In this document: one piece after another, positions 36,750 to 53,029 of the stretch
Numbering within the stretch: position 1 is the first letter of the stretch
How the letters are laid out: every line of letters starts with the position of its first letter
NCBI GenBank assembly: GCA_947650365.1
Contig: OX393549.1
Span: 83,704,319 to 83,768,318 of the forward strand
DNA: 64,000 bases
DNA from: Chamaelirium japonicum
Lineage: Eukaryota; Streptophyta; Magnoliopsida; Liliales; Melanthiaceae
Direction: 5' to 3'
Position numbers and translations under genes: made by a program
The notes under the pieces: generated by a model
The model's input: the letters and a program-made list of their open reading frames with translations, nothing else
Databases searched by the model: none
Told to the model about the DNA's origin: nothing

Positions 36750-36936
36750 ACCTAGATCCAAGAAGACCTTGAATGCCATTAGCTGGAGTTGGATCTGAAC
36801 AATTGTGTCGTGGTTCCCTCTACCTATGTTCTCTTGGCAGCGAGAGTGGTACCCGATGCATCTCAATGCCCATTCAGTGAACTTCTGAACTTTGGCACCC
36901 GCTTCTACCTTCAAAGCCTCATCTCCAATGCATCTG
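36750..36936 (-). other. Exon-like open segment, unrecognised
   Basis: On the minus strand a splice-acceptor-like TTTTTTATATAACAG is followed by an open frame with ordinary protein composition (DEALKVEAGAKVQKFTEWAL, then CIGYHSRCQENIGRGNHD, then QLQLMAFKVFLDLG). The helical, amphipathic look suggests a HEAT/ARM-like repeat protein, but I cannot name a family. A clear donor is not obvious (GATCTAG|GTTCGG near 36753 is possible). No neighbouring exons found. Could be a captured exon or gene remnant. Confidence 0.25.
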
Positions 36937-37429
36937 TTATATAAAAAATCATAAGGTAAGGAGTTAAATATAAAAATCATACGTCTATGGACCTAAATGT
37001 ATTGGAGATTCTGTTCATCTTATATAGCAATCGAGAAGGAGGTATTGGGTATCATAAAGGCACCATCAAGAAGGAGGTTTTGGGTCTTTTATATCAAGGT
37101 ACAAAGGTTTCTTAAGATACATTGGTGATTGTATCATATTCCTAATCCTAAACCATAAGTGCTTGTAATGCCTAAATTTTTTGTGAGATGATAACTTCTA
37201 AACCTCAAATCTGAACACCAAATAACAGAAGGAAGACATCCCAAATGATGGCTTTAAAGTGAATTTCTCTCATATTGCTATTTCCGCCCCACATCATAAC
37301 TTGCTTATTATGGACTGAAATAGCAATATGAGATAGCTTCATTTTAAAGCTCATGATCAAAATATTCCCATGATATATGAAAAGACAGACTCATACATAA
37401 AATTAGAATAATTTATTTTATATAGTGGA

Positions 37430-37640
37430 AGCTCGTGCCGATCGGCACACAGCGGGTGCCTTTGGCGTGACGTGCAAAAGATTCGAGGGTGGCGATAATA
37501 TTTTGATGGATGTAAAAATCGTTATTGCTCGCTTGTTCGGCGGGTAAGCTAACCTTGCTCGGCGGGTAGCACTCGCTTAGCGCAATAGATGACGTCCTTC
37601 TCGAGGCTCCGACGAAACTACAGTATCCCGGTGACAACGG
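37430..37640. repeat. Third, weaker relative of the Helitron-like repeat
   Basis: Hairpin-like GTGCCGATCGGCAC at about 37436-37449, then GATTCGAGGGTGGCGATAATATTTTG, as in the copies at 465 and 35590. The rest of the stretch is GC-rich and unassigned. Confidence 0.4.
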
Positions 37641-40600
37641 TGACTGTTATCCACAACAAGAACATGCATGAAATAGTGCCTCTGTTGCAACAACTAAGGT
37701 GAAACTCTCACAACCACCTTGTTGATGTCCAAACCTTAATTGAGGTTCTATTCAAGTTTGGCAGGAAGAAGTTGAGCATTTGTATAAGAAAAAAGTTAAG
37801 AAAGGCAATTAGATCAGTTATAGGGGCCAAGCAGTTATGTATGTATGATGTCCTGAAACATAACAACGATCAAACCCATGTTGATCACACACACAAACTG
37901 GTTGTTTGCTGCAATTTCAGTTCAAATTTGAATCTAACACAATTAGGACTGATTACCATCTCAACTAAGCATTAAAGAGTATATAAGAAGCATGAAAATA
38001 TACCAAGTAATTATCCACTATATTCTCTTGAGGAAGAAGCCAATGTTTCATATTATGTCATGAAAATACGGTGCAACCATGGATTGGTTCAAATACGCTT
38101 CATATGTCATGAAAATCCGGTGCAACCATAAATTGGTTCAAGTATGCTCTCAACAGTCGGGTTTGTGTATGTTCTTTCGTTATCTGAATGAGTATAAATA
38201 AAATAAGGTTCAGTAAATGCACTCTCTCAGTGTTTAATCTTTTTCAGGGAATTCAAATATGATGCACTCCCTCAGAATATAGATAGAATAAAATTCAATG
38301 ATGCATTCACTCAATAAAGGCCCTCAAGAGTTACGACCCATTATAATATTTTTGGCCAACACTTCACTGACTTTATTAAACTTGATAGGAATAACTTAAA
38401 AGCCAGTAAAGTATATAAGATAAGACACCCACAGAAAGAAAAAAAAAAAAAAACTCAATAACCATACATCTTTAGGCTTGGTTTTGAAGAAAAAAAACAA
38501 AATATACAAAAAAAAACAGAAAACTATAGCCATACATCTTTGATTACACTGTATAGAATCTTTGATATACAAAACCAAATATGGGAGCCATAAATTTTCA
38601 AATCTAATTTAAAGTTGAGCTAGCCAATTCTTCTTCTCTGTCGGTATACCAAAGTTCAAAATATTCAAAATTTGAGTAATTAGAGCCATGTATTGTTCTA
38701 AAACTCACTTTCACACACATAAACACAAAAGCAAAATCACTACGCCAATCAAAGTGTACAATCAGACCAAACTTGGAAGCTCAAAATACAGATTGTTGTC
38801 AATTTCATGTTAAACTATAATCAGGGAAGCACCTCAAGTTCATGAGATCAAACACTCTATTAAATTAAAAAATATCCTGATTTTAAAGTTTTCATAATCA
38901 TCTTTATGAAAAGCAAACAAATATATAAATAACTGTGCAAGACAACAAAATTTTAAACCTTGATTCCTGATTCCTTAAATTTGAGAAAATTTGAGAGAGA
39001 TATAGATAGAGAGAGAGAGAGAGAGAGAGAAAGAGAGGTTATAAGCATGCTAGGGCAGTGTATGACTCAACTTCAAGTTAATATGAAAATTCATTCGACA
39101 TTCTCTCTCGCCTTTGCATTGTTATGCACGAACCACGCAGTGCAGCATTGCTCCATCATCTCGGCAACAACTAAGAGCGTCTAAAAGTGCAAAACTTGTA
39201 TTAGTTTCAATAAAAAGCATGGATCAAACCAATGAAATGTAATCAAAAGATAGATAAACTTTTAACATATAAAAAAAATAACGTATATACCTTTTATATA
39301 TAAATCTACCATGAGATTTAAAACATAAGGAGTATAAGATGAATAAAAATATATATAGAAAGACATCGCAAATGTGTTGGGTTTCATTTGTTACCTGATT
39401 TGGAAGTTACTTCGTCGTGCTTTTGCTTTGCTATGCTTCGTCTTGTGCGTATGAAAAGAGATGATAATATAATTATACTAAAACATATATCAACAATAGA
39501 TGGTTTCCAAAAAAATAAATCAACAATAGATATATCTTCCACTTGCAAAACTACTATTATAATTTTTTTTTTTGGACAGACCTCACGGTCAATACATCAC
39601 ATATTAGATTTATAAAATTAAAAGCATAAGATGTATAAAGATAATTAAAAGAGATAACTTCTATTGAAAATTAAAAAACAAAGCAATGCATAAAGGCAAA
39701 TATTACCCTATCTCACCACATATATACTTGTTGAAGTAGTTCTACAAAAAAGCTTATCATACTTGCCTTAGTTTAATATTTGAGGCTTAAAGTTAACTTA
39801 TATAGCTTATTACCATTTAGCTATGATGAAAGAGATTTACTTCGAGTTATTCAATACCTAGATATGGTTGTTTAAAATGTGCTCAAGCAAATCCAGACAT
39901 CATTTCTTCTTAGCAGGTGACCAGGTATAAGTTAAGTGGTGAAATCCAAGCATCATTTCTTTCTTAGCCAAAAAGGTACCCTTAAAGCCTTCCACCCAAT
40001 TATGTGTGAACCTTCTCAACCTAATGCAAGGTAGTTATCATATTCCAAGAAAAATGGTGACACCATGATCCATGTTGACATGAGTTAAATTAATGGTCTT
40101 ATTCTCACAGAGCTCGAACTAATTGAAGATCAAAGTATCGCAACCACAAAGAAGCCAAAGAAAAAACTGGAATACCTCATTTAGCTTGTCCATGGGGGCA
40201 AAGCCTTTGCCCTGATCCTTGGGTCACCGGCCTATAAATGCCCACCTCTGCATGGGGAAAAATATTAATACATCTGAGAACTTACAGATGAGTAGATCCA
40301 CACAGAGGAGAAGACTTCTCGATGATCTCATGAAACAAATATCAGAAGGGCATGATGGTTGATGCGCGCGACTCCTGTACACCAAATACCGATAGATCCA
40401 TTTTTTTTTCTGGATAGAAATAATTTTGTAACAGTGGGAGGGCAGTCCTATAAACTTAAAAATCCAACTCAGATATTGTTGTTAAAGAGACAATAGTTAA
40501 AATTGATTGATACTTAAGTCATAAAGTCATAACCTAGTGTAGGGACCTTTTAGTAGTGGGAGCATAGCCGGTCTTTGAAATTGTTCCTACTTGGACTATA

Positions 40601-41107
40601 AGAGAATGATTTGATAACATAGGGATCTGACTTGAAAGTTTAGATGCACTCTATATAAGTTCTACAGACTAAAGCAGAGATCCTATGCAAGGTTCAATTC
40701 ATACAAGCACACGAGTAGGATATGGAAGCATGATGGATAAGTTATTCATAAGGTACTCGATGCCTAAAAAAGATTGGATTGAGAAGGACTAATTAAGCAA
40801 TGCTCTAGGGATGAAAGCTTTAAGATAAATCACATATTAGCAATATTAGCATAAAAGATATTAAAGTTTGATTTGGAACTAGTAAGGTTGCCTATCTAGC
40901 ATGGGTTGTTCCTCATATGAGGGGGCTCATATTGGCTATAAGCACAAGCACTAGATCAAGTATCTGAGTAACAACCAGCCTAGTCAGCCTTAACTAACTC
41001 AACCCTTTAGGCAGTAAGAACGATAATGAAAGTGCTGGTCTAGATAATAAGGCCACGGATCCCAGATGGATCACACATACTGGGCAACCAGTGGGGTGTG
41101 TGAGCTG
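37641..41107. other. Anonymous AT-rich sequence
   Basis: No gene found. A 49-bp direct duplication lies at 38054-38151 (ATGTCATGAAAAT.CGGTGCAACCAT) and a (GA)n at 39009-39031. Open frames are all short and AT-biased. Confidence 0.45.
38054..38151. repeat. 49-bp tandem duplication
   Basis: Two units containing TATGTCATGAAAAT.CGGTGC and ATTGGTTCAA, with a few differences. Confidence 0.85.
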
Positions 41108-43742
41108 AGTGATTAGCTAATACAAGTGCGTAGATACTTTACGATTATATAAAGAAAGTCTTAGAGATAGGTTGAGGGCATACTTGTTGAAGCAATATAA
41201 AGGATTGGCAGTTTGGACAAGTGGAAGATTGTTAGGATTAGTATGTCCTATATGCCAATTTGAGTAATGACTATACTTGATTATGATCACATTACTAATA
41301 CTCACATAGCACATAGTGCATGAGATGCATAAATCTACTAGTCCACATTAGTATAGTCGAGGTGACTCAGGTATGTGGATGAGATCCGTATATAAAAGAT
41401 TTAAGTCACCTTACACACTCATGTAGGTTCGCAGTCGGTTACTAGACTAGACACCTAGTTTGCAAGACTATAACAACTAACTTTTTCCATAGGAGAGATG
41501 GTTTATCTCGACCATCCGTATAAGATATCAAGACATGTACTATAAATGTAACCAGAATATATTGAATGGAATCAAGAGAGGAAATCAGTCTTAATAATTA
41601 TCACACAAGACCATAGGACCTCTATTGTTAGTTGACTAGAACTATAATCCTATGATGTGTTGTGAACTTTTTATTTATTGTTCACCAATTTGACCTGCCA
41701 AATAGTGCGGTTTATCACAGAGGTAAACCTGGGAAGATCGATTGGGTGGTTTACATTAAGCTTTAGGGAACGCAAGCAGTCCGTAGGAATGCATATTTTC
41801 TTAGAAGAACTAGGTGTCTCATTGAGTACTCTCATGAAGGGTTGATCACTAAGGTTGGTCAGTCATACTCGTACAAACATGGTGATCACAAAGATTTGGA
41901 AAGTTCGGACTTAAGTGGGTGAACTGATCTGAGAGGGACCGTCGGTATTTATCTTAATTAATTTTATGGATACCGGATTAGAACGGTTTAAGTACAGTAT
42001 AGCAAGGTAAAGGGTACTTCCATAATTATTAATAACCTCAGAGTGCAACAATGTCTTAGTAGTGGTTATAGACACTATTCACTAGTATGGCCCAGACTAT
42101 GGCACCAGTGGAAACCAAGGTTATCAAGTCCCAAAGATTCTAACTCCTAGTCACTACTAACAGCCAGCGAACCTGATTTAGTAATAGTAGGGTATACTGA
42201 AAGTGGATAACACCACGAAGACCGATAAACCAAGGGGCAAGTAGATCAGGAGTTATAGCTTAGATTTACATAAGCGGTTCCTTTCTAAGGCCTTCGCACG
42301 AAGAAAACCTAGTTTGACTAGGGTTCCTTAGTGGGACCCACCTGGTGAGCCCCAGTCTCATGGAATAAAGATATGAATATTATTGTGTGAAAGTTAGTCA
42401 TGTGTGTGGGTTTTTCTAGGATCACTGGGTCTTGACTGAGTTGACTAGGATGACTTTCTTCAAAAAAGTCACAAGTGTCAACTAAGGACTAAGTCGGACC
42501 TCGAACATTTTATGAGAAGTCATTAAAGCCTAGTTAAATAGACTTTAATGATTTCTCTAAAATATAGGAGGTGCCACAATTGACCCGGGATAGAGTGTGA
42601 CTCCATCTTCTTCTTTGGTCGACATCCTGGTGGACTAAGGAGATAACCCCTGAGTGTAGGGGTATTATCATAATTATTTAAGGAGGATATTGATAGATAA
42701 TTAATTATTAATTAATTTCTCTTGTTGGTTGCCTAATTTGACTAGGAGAAGCCATGATGAAAGTTAGGATTTGATTGTAGTCAAATCGGGCTAACAAGTG
42801 CGCAAGCCTTTTTCAACTTAAGTAGGGGCCAGAATATGTGGGTGTAACTTGGGTATAGTTGGCCAGCCCCTATGGGTCCTACCCATGTGAATTTCGGCCA
42901 AGTGATAAGCCCTAGCCAAAATTCACAAACGGATAAGATCCATTGAAGGTTGAGAAGATAGAGATCCAAGGGATCTCTATCCCCCCAAAATAGGAAATCC
43001 CTAAACGGGATTTCGGTCCATAAACCAACCCTAGCCACCCCCTTTGGCCCTAGACCAAGCCAAAACCATACCCCCTCTCTCTCCTTGAGTGGTTCGGCAA
43101 AGAGAGAAAAGAAGGTAAGAAAGAGAAAGAAAAAAAAAAGGGGGAAGAAAGAAAAGAAGGAAAAAATGTCTTCCTCCCCTTTGGGCTTCCACACGACGGA
43201 TCTGTTTGTCTTCATCGAGCGTTCTTCATGAGGATCTAGGAAAAGAAGAAGATTCTCACAAGTCTACCATCACAGCTCGTGTGTATGAGATAAGCGTTGA
43301 ATCAAGACGGTAGCAAGATTGCAACTTCATCTTCAACCTTCGTCTTCATCGGAATCTACTAGCTTAGGCATCTATATGTCATAAGAGGTAAACTTATAAT
43401 AATCTATAGATGATGGTAGATATTAGAATTAATTATTCTAAGACCATAATAATTCATAATTAATTATTATCTAGCTATGGTGCAAATTTGGTTTTAATCA
43501 GACGCAAAAAATTTTATATCCCAACTTTACGTCGGATAGTCAAAACCCTAATTCATACAAGTGTGGGACCATTTGCTCAATGAGTGTGGATCGATTTCAA
43601 GGCCGAATGGAGCATTTCTTCCCACTCGAGGAATCTAAGAGCTTTGTAGAGCTAGTGCAGGCGGAGAAGGCGAATCCTTAAGGAGATCCAGTCACCATGG
43701 GATATACTAGCAATGGCTATAATCTAGCTTGAGAGGAATAAT
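41108..43742 (+). repeat. Composite duplicated segment, copy 1 (Copia-like 3' end + LTR + LINE 3' end)
   Basis: Matches 54991-58284 from TAGCTAATACAAGTGCG to AATCT.GCTTGAGAGGAAT, colinear with scattered differences. The sequences to the left of both copies are unrelated. Copy 1 lacks the two insertions present in copy 2 and so serves as empty-site reference. Confidence 0.9.
41230..43560 (+). repeat. LTR-like sequence, Copia-type 3' junction
   Basis: GGACAAGTGGAAGAT, a polypurine-type tract, precedes TGTTAGGATTAGTATG, as at Copia 3' LTR starts. The LTR would be about 2.3 kb; its exact end is not defined (about 43560, ..AACCCTAATTCATACA). No intact internal coding is seen upstream, so only the 3' part of the element is present. 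Open frames within it, including one opposite 42781-43215, are incidental. Confidence 0.55.
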
Positions 43743-43880
43743 CGAATTTTCAATGGCAAAATTTCGGTGGCGGGGGTGCCCTCAATCTTCAGAACATGGA
43801 CTATTCCATGGGATCGGAAGTTCGGGTTGGAGACCAATAACTTTTGTAACAAAATTCTTTCTTGATTATTAATATAATCA
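43590..43880 (+). pseudogene. LINE ORF2 C-terminal end and 3' tail
   Basis: The plus strand carries, with frame breaks, WSSW-like, EIRSPWDILAMAIIWLERN and FNGKISVAGVPSI, the usual C-terminus of plant LINE reverse transcriptases (W..ERN.RIF), followed by untranslated tail to the (TA)n at 43924. The same end is at 58140-58284 in copy 2. Confidence 0.6.
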
Positions 43881-43920
43881 GTTGGGGGGCTACCTAATCC
43901 TCCCTCCTTTTGGTGGGATT

Positions 43921-43923
<3 letters not shown>

Positions 43924-43981
<58 letters not shown>
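43924..43981. repeat. (TA)n microsatellite
   Basis: About 58 bp TA; start of the long chain of TA-embedded elements. Confidence 0.97.
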
Positions 43982-43984
<3 letters not shown>

Positions 43985-44372
43985 CAGGGATACTCTTACT
44001 AAAAGAATCTTACTAATGACAGTTACAAATCGTCTTTTACCTAACCTAGAGGTTTCAAAATTTGATAAAACTTGGTGGGGATACTCTCTATGGCAAGTTG
44101 ATCATCATCACAAAAAATCATCAAATTCAATAACCTCTAGGGGCATCAAATGTTAGAAGCTTTATCGACCATTCATTTTAACCATTAATTTGAATAACAA
44201 ATTTAATACCCCTAGAGATTATAGAATTTCATAATTTTTGGTGAGGATAATCAACTTGCCATAGAGAGCATCCCCACCAGGTTTCATTAAATTCTGAAAC
44301 CTCTAAATTAGGTAAAAGGTGATTTGTAACTTTCATTAGTAAGATTCTATTAGTAAGAGTATCCCTCCCCAC
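43982..44372. mobile_element. Fold-back MITE D in (TA)n
   Basis: About 391 bp. Ends GGGCAGGGATACTCTTACTA / ..TAGTAAGAGTATCCCTCCCC share their first 18 or so bases with elements G, H and H'. The interior is the double-hairpin type with CCTCTAGGGGCATCAAAT and a GAGGATAATCAACTTGCC loop. Non-coding. Confidence 0.8.
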
Positions 44373-44389
44373 ATATATATATATATATA
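44373..44389. repeat. Short (TA)n between elements D and E
   Basis: About 17 bp TA. Confidence 0.9.
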
Positions 44390-44914
<525 letters not shown>

Positions 44915-44940
44915 CAGAGAGAGAGAGAGACAGAGAAAGG

Positions 44941-45297
44941 GCCGATTCAGTGAGAAACTCCTTATTTGTGAAACCTTGTGCGAAACCCCCCTAGAGGTTT
45001 CAGAATTTGACGAAACGTGGTAGGCATACTACCTATGGCATGTTGATCATCCTCACAAAATTTTATCAAATTCTAAAACCTCTAGGGGCATCAAATGTTA
45101 GAAAATTTATCGACCGTTCATTAAAACCGTTAACTTGATTATCAAATTTGATGCCCCTAGAAGTTTTAGAATTTGATGAAAATTTGTGAGGATGAACAAC
45201 ATGGAATATATAGTATGCCTACCAAGTTTCATCAAATTCTGAAACCTCTAGGGGGTTTCGCACAAGGTTTCGCAAATAAGGAGTTTCTCACTGGATC
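44941..45297. mobile_element. Fold-back MITE F1
   Basis: Arms of about 50 bp begin GAT.CAGTGAGAAACTCC and include TTTCGCACAAGGTTTCG-type sequence. The interior is the double-hairpin type (CCTCTAGGGGCATCAAAT, CCCCTAGAAGTTTTAGAA). It abuts F2 with no TA between them. Confidence 0.75.
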
Positions 45298-45670
45298 AAT
45301 GGACACTGTATTTGCACTCAATTTTTTACACCGATTTTCAAAACCATTAGATAGAGGTTTCAGAATTTTTTGATTTTTTGAGAGCATAATCACCTTATCC
45401 TAGATAGCACGTCCATAAAAAATTAGAACATTCTAAAGCCTTTAAGTACATCAAAACTAAAAGGCTTTATCGACCGTCCATTTTAATCGTTAATTTGAAG
45501 AGCACATTTAATAAGTCTAGAGGACTTAGAATGTGCTGATTTTTTGTGGATGTGTTATCTAAGACAAGATGATTATACTCACAAAAAATCAAGAAATTCT
45601 AAAACCTCTATGTAATGGTTTGAAAATCGGTGTAAAAAATTGAGTCCAAAAACAGTGTCCATTGAACCTG

Positions 45671-45674
<4 letters not shown>
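45298..45674. mobile_element. Fold-back MITE F2
   Basis: Arms ATGGACACTGTATTTGCACT / mirrored at 45640-45660, then a double hairpin (GAGGTTTCAGAATTTTTTGA). The right end reads ..TCCATTGAACCTGACCC next to TA, while the left end joins F1 directly, suggesting F1 inserted at or replaced the left tip of F2. Confidence 0.7.

Positions 45675-45706
<32 letters not shown>
45675..45706. repeat. (TA)n microsatellite
   Basis: About 32 bp TA. Confidence 0.95.
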
Positions 45707-47618
<1,912 letters not shown>

Positions 47619-47621
47619 CAT

Positions 47622-47890
47622 GGGGAGGGATATTCTTACTCATGGCCTCTTACTCATATAGTTACCTATGATCTGGACCGCCCATTAGATCCCGACGTAC
47701 TGTTCGGATTAGATGGGGAGTTAAAGCAATAGTGTCCGCGTTAAATGCCTGTATTAAAACCCCGTATTTAATGCAGACACCATTGCTTTAACTCCCCATC
47801 TAATCTGAACTGTACGTCAGGATCTAATGGACGGCCCGAATCATAGGTAACTATATGAATAAGAGGCCATGAGTAAGAGTATCCCACCCC
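47622..47890. mobile_element. Fold-back MITE H in (TA)n
   Basis: 269-bp almost complete palindrome. Ends GGGGAGGGATATTCTTACTC, arms continue through ATTAGATCCCGACGTAC and GGGGAGTTAAAGCAAT to a small centre near 47755. A close relative is at 49593. Confidence 0.85.
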
Positions 47891-47916
47891 TATATATATA
47901 TATATATATATATATA
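47891..47916. repeat. (TA)n microsatellite
   Basis: About 26 bp TA. Confidence 0.93.
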
Positions 47917-47917
47917 A

Positions 47918-49874
<1,957 letters not shown>

Positions 49875-49894
49875 ATATATATATATATATATAT
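49875..49894. repeat. (TA)n microsatellite
   Basis: About 20 bp TA. Confidence 0.92.
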
Positions 49895-49990
49895 ATGGGC
49901 ATGCTATAATGCGGCATCCAGTAAGTGCGGCACCGCACTACAACTGTCTGATGCACCGCTGAGTGCATGCGATCACGGGCGTCGGACAGG
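49895..49990. mobile_element. Truncated MITE B''
   Basis: Left arm of the B family (GGGCATGCTATAATGCGGCA) with no right arm. Unrelated sequence follows from about 49990. Confidence 0.7.
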
Positions 49991-50785
49991 TATCCATGGC
50001 TAGACCACTTTTATGTCAAAATTTAAGTTACACCCCGACTTTTAACAGTGAGGTAACGTAACGGATTGAGGGGTAAGGTCAATTTTTTAGAATTATGGGG
50101 GTGTAACTAAAATTTTGATATAAAAATGGTTATACAAGTAAAAAAAAAAAAGGAAAAGTTTGACATATGTCCCTTTTGAGATATGACTTTTAGTTTCAGG
50201 ATATATTAATTTCAAAATATAGCTCAAATCCCTCCCGACGAATATATATTTCTTCTAAAGACAAATATATACTCTTTCTGAAACAAATATATATTGTTTT
50301 TAAACACGAATATATACTCTTCTTGGAGACGAATGTATAATTGTAGGGACCTTAGCTAATATAGCAAATTATGGTGTCCTGCGGCTAGTGTTGCAAAATA
50401 GTTAAGGACCTATACCTAATTCGCCAGAAAAAAAACCCAAAAAAAAGAACCGCTCCAACTTTCTCATCCGGACTCCGATTCAAGCATACGAATAGCTGAC
50501 AGACAAGTATTCGACGAGCCAGACACAATCACCCTAGTCTCATTACCATCCAAGAGTCATAAAACACTCATGAAAACTAAAATTAAGGAATCATGAATCA
50601 TACCCTACTGGGGCCTCAGAATGACCTCAGAAAAAGTCGGATGGAAGGACAATCTAACAAAAAACACATATCAATCCGATGAAAACGAGCCAAAATCATG
50701 AGTAGAAAGTCGATCTATCTATCAATCGCTCGATCATGGCCTCAGTTTCATCAGAATCACGAGGAGAATCGATGACAGCTCCCAA
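49991..50785. other. Anonymous sequence with one interspersed repeat
   Basis: 50155-50430 matches part of the unit at 15900-16100 (AGTTTGACATATGTCCCTTT, TTAATTTCAAAATATAGCTC). No gene in the rest. Confidence 0.5.
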
Positions 50786-50908
50786 TCATTTGTTCTCCTG
50801 ATCATCACTGTCCATTGCATCTTCACTCTCGTCTTCCTCGCTGCTATCCATGTCTTGGTAGACTATAATTGGGGTCGTGCTTTTGCTATCAGCTTCATCT
50901 CTGTGGAT
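50786..50908 (-). other. Candidate terminal exon with acidic tail, unrecognised
   Basis: On the minus strand, CTTTTATGCTACAG is followed by an open frame of 40 codons ending in TGA: IHRDEADSKSTTPIIVYQDM, then an Asp/Glu/Ser-rich tail (SSEEDESEDAMDSDD). The good acceptor and protein-like composition suggest a last exon, perhaps of a nuclear acidic-tailed protein. No upstream exons are recognised to the right, where a LINE remnant follows. Confidence 0.3.
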
Positions 50909-51189
50909 CTGTAGCATAAAAGAGCATTATCTTAGGACATCATGACTATATGATTCAAAAAACCACAGTAGTAGCTTCACCAGACCGACCAAGCTCAATC
51001 CAACAAATAGGCAATCTAGGCTTGTTGAAAGTTGCAAACTATTGCTCAGAAAAGTAAAAGAAAAAAAAATTGATTGTGCAAAGTTAAATCATTTAAAAGA
51101 TAATAAGGGAAGTGGGAAGGAGGAAAAAATGGATTAGTCATCAGTGAGAGGATATTATCTTCTGAAGCAAAATGAATAGGTAGGTATTT
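50909..51189. other. Spacer, possibly intronic
   Basis: Nothing recognised. It would be intron if the exon-like segment to its left is real. Confidence 0.4.
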
Positions 51190-51676
51190 CAAAACTTTCT
51201 TAATCTAGGATCGAAGCCAAGATCCCATTTGAACATCTTGAATGCAGTTCCTTTGATGATGAACGATTCCCGGGTCCATACCTTGACCATGTCGGCCTTG
51301 GAGCTTAATCGAAGAATGACATGTTTTGCATCAATGGTGGCGACCTGGAAGGCTGATTAAGATCCCCATAGTTTTGAGATATGGGCTCTGATATCATCTA
51401 CCGAGGGTCTCGCTGCTGCAAATTTGGCAACAAGAGCTAGGGCTAGTGGTGCTACCGATAGATTGATCTCATGATTTGTAAATTCCATCGCAGGCATTCC
51501 CTACCTGGTTGAGTAGATCCGGTTCTCGATCTCTATGGGGGGATGCAGGAAGGATTGTAGTCCTGCCGTGGCTGCTTGAGCGTAGGTTGGAGGAGTGGGC
51601 CGCAAGGGATCTGATTCTCGTAAAGGGGGATCTGGTTCTCGGAATGGGACCATGGTTGGAGGAGGCTCTCGTCTTA

Positions 51677-51749
<73 letters not shown>

Positions 51750-51854
51750 CGTGCTCGATCCCTCAATGTCGATATCAAAGAATAGATTGTCGATTTTCAG
51801 ATCCATTGAATACCACTTATTCAATTGTTCTCTATGAAACCTAGTGGATGCCAA
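51190..51854 (-). pseudogene. LINE ORF1 remnant (DUF4283-type)
   Basis: Minus-strand reading: N-terminal low-complexity including an Arg/Glu run from a (GA)n, then PTYAQAATAGLQSFLHPP, then after a TAG a DUF4283-like region (INLSVAPLALALVAKFAAAR, VATIDAKHVILRL, MVKVWTRESFIIKGTAFKMF). DUF4283 is typical of plant LINE ORF1. At least two in-frame stops (near 51505 and 51360) and loss of everything after the domain show it is dead. It ends near 51190. Confidence 0.6.
51680..51745. repeat. (CT)n microsatellite
   Basis: About 65 bp CT inside the LINE ORF1 remnant. Confidence 0.95.
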
Positions 51855-51944
51855 AGTTGTTGGATGTCGAAGCTGTTGGATGCAAGTTTTTCGTTAGATG
51901 AAGCTATTCAAACTACTTGATATAGTGCATGAAGTCCTTATTAT

Positions 51945-52870
51945 AATTGGATTGCCCGATCACCTCAACCTCCACCGGTTGAAATTGTCCGAACGATCAA
52001 ACTTGTCCGATCGGACAATTTTGACCGATCGCCTTACAAGACTTCACCCATTTGACAGGTAAACTACCGGGCGATTTTCCAAAGGATCTGGCAAAAAAAG
52101 AATGTTTTTGCCCGATCACCTCAGTCTCCACCGGTTGAATTTGACCGATCGGCCAAAACTATCCGATCAGACAATTTTGACCGATCGGACAAGTTCAACC
52201 AGTCGGCTAATTTTTCAAAGGATCGGGCAAAAAAATATGGTTTTTTGCCTGATCACCTCAACCTCCACCGGTTGAATTTAACCGATCGGTCAAAACTGTC
52301 CGATCAGACAATTTTGACCGATCGGATAAGTTCAACCGATCGATCGATTTTTTAAAGAATCAGGCAAAAAACATAGTTTTTTACCCGATCGCCTCAACCT
52401 CTACCGGTTGAATCGATCGATCAAAACTATCTGATCATATAATTTTGACCAATCGGACAAGTTCGATCGATCAGTCGATTTTACAAAAGATCGAACAAAA
52501 AAATGGTTTTTTGCCCGATCGCCTCAACCTCCACTGGTTGAATTTGACCGATCGGTCAAAATAGTCCGATCGGACAATTTTGACCAATCGGATAAGTTTG
52601 ACCGATCGGTCAATTTTTCAAAGGATCGGGCAAAAACATAGTTTTTTGCCCGATCGCCTCAACCTCCACCAGTTAAATTTAACCGATCGGTCAAAACTGT
52701 CCAATCGGACAAGTTCAACCGATCGGTCAATTTTCCAAAGGATCGTGCAAAAAAAGGGTCTTTTACTCGATCGACCCAAGCTCCAACAGTTTAATTTGAC
52801 TGATCGATCAAATTTCACCGATCGGACAAATTTAACCGATCGGTCAGATTTGATCGATCGGACGAATTAG
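51945..52870. repeat. About 133-bp tandem array, 7 copies, rich in CCGATCGG
   Basis: Units start with TTGCCCGATC.CCTCAACCTC, recurring near 51951, 52108, 52247, 52384, 52513, 52647 and 52766. Each contains several ACCGATCGGTCAA / TCCGATCGGACAA palindromic words. It forms the internal region ahead of the LTR at 53030. Confidence 0.9.
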
Positions 52871-53017
52871 ACTTATCGACTGCAAATCGATCTATAAACG
52901 AGTTTTTCTTATTTGCAGACACCAGAGTCCTACGAAAGCCCACTAACATATACACTTGGAAGGGGGTTGGGTCTTTGCACCTAAATCCAGTCAGTCAGGC
53001 TAGCCTCTAGCTAACTT

Positions 53018-53029
53018 AGAGGGGGTAAC
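53018..53029 (+). promoter_or_regulatory. Polypurine tract before an LTR
   Basis: AGAGGGGGTAAC precedes LTR start TGTGGGTGC. Similar junctions occur at 54207-54219 and 54565-54578. Confidence 0.65.

Noticed and set aside
42781..43215. 144-codon minus-strand open frame
   Set aside because: Lies inside the LTR of the composite repeat, is compositionally odd (Phe-rich from A-runs), and its counterpart near 57608-57908 is broken.
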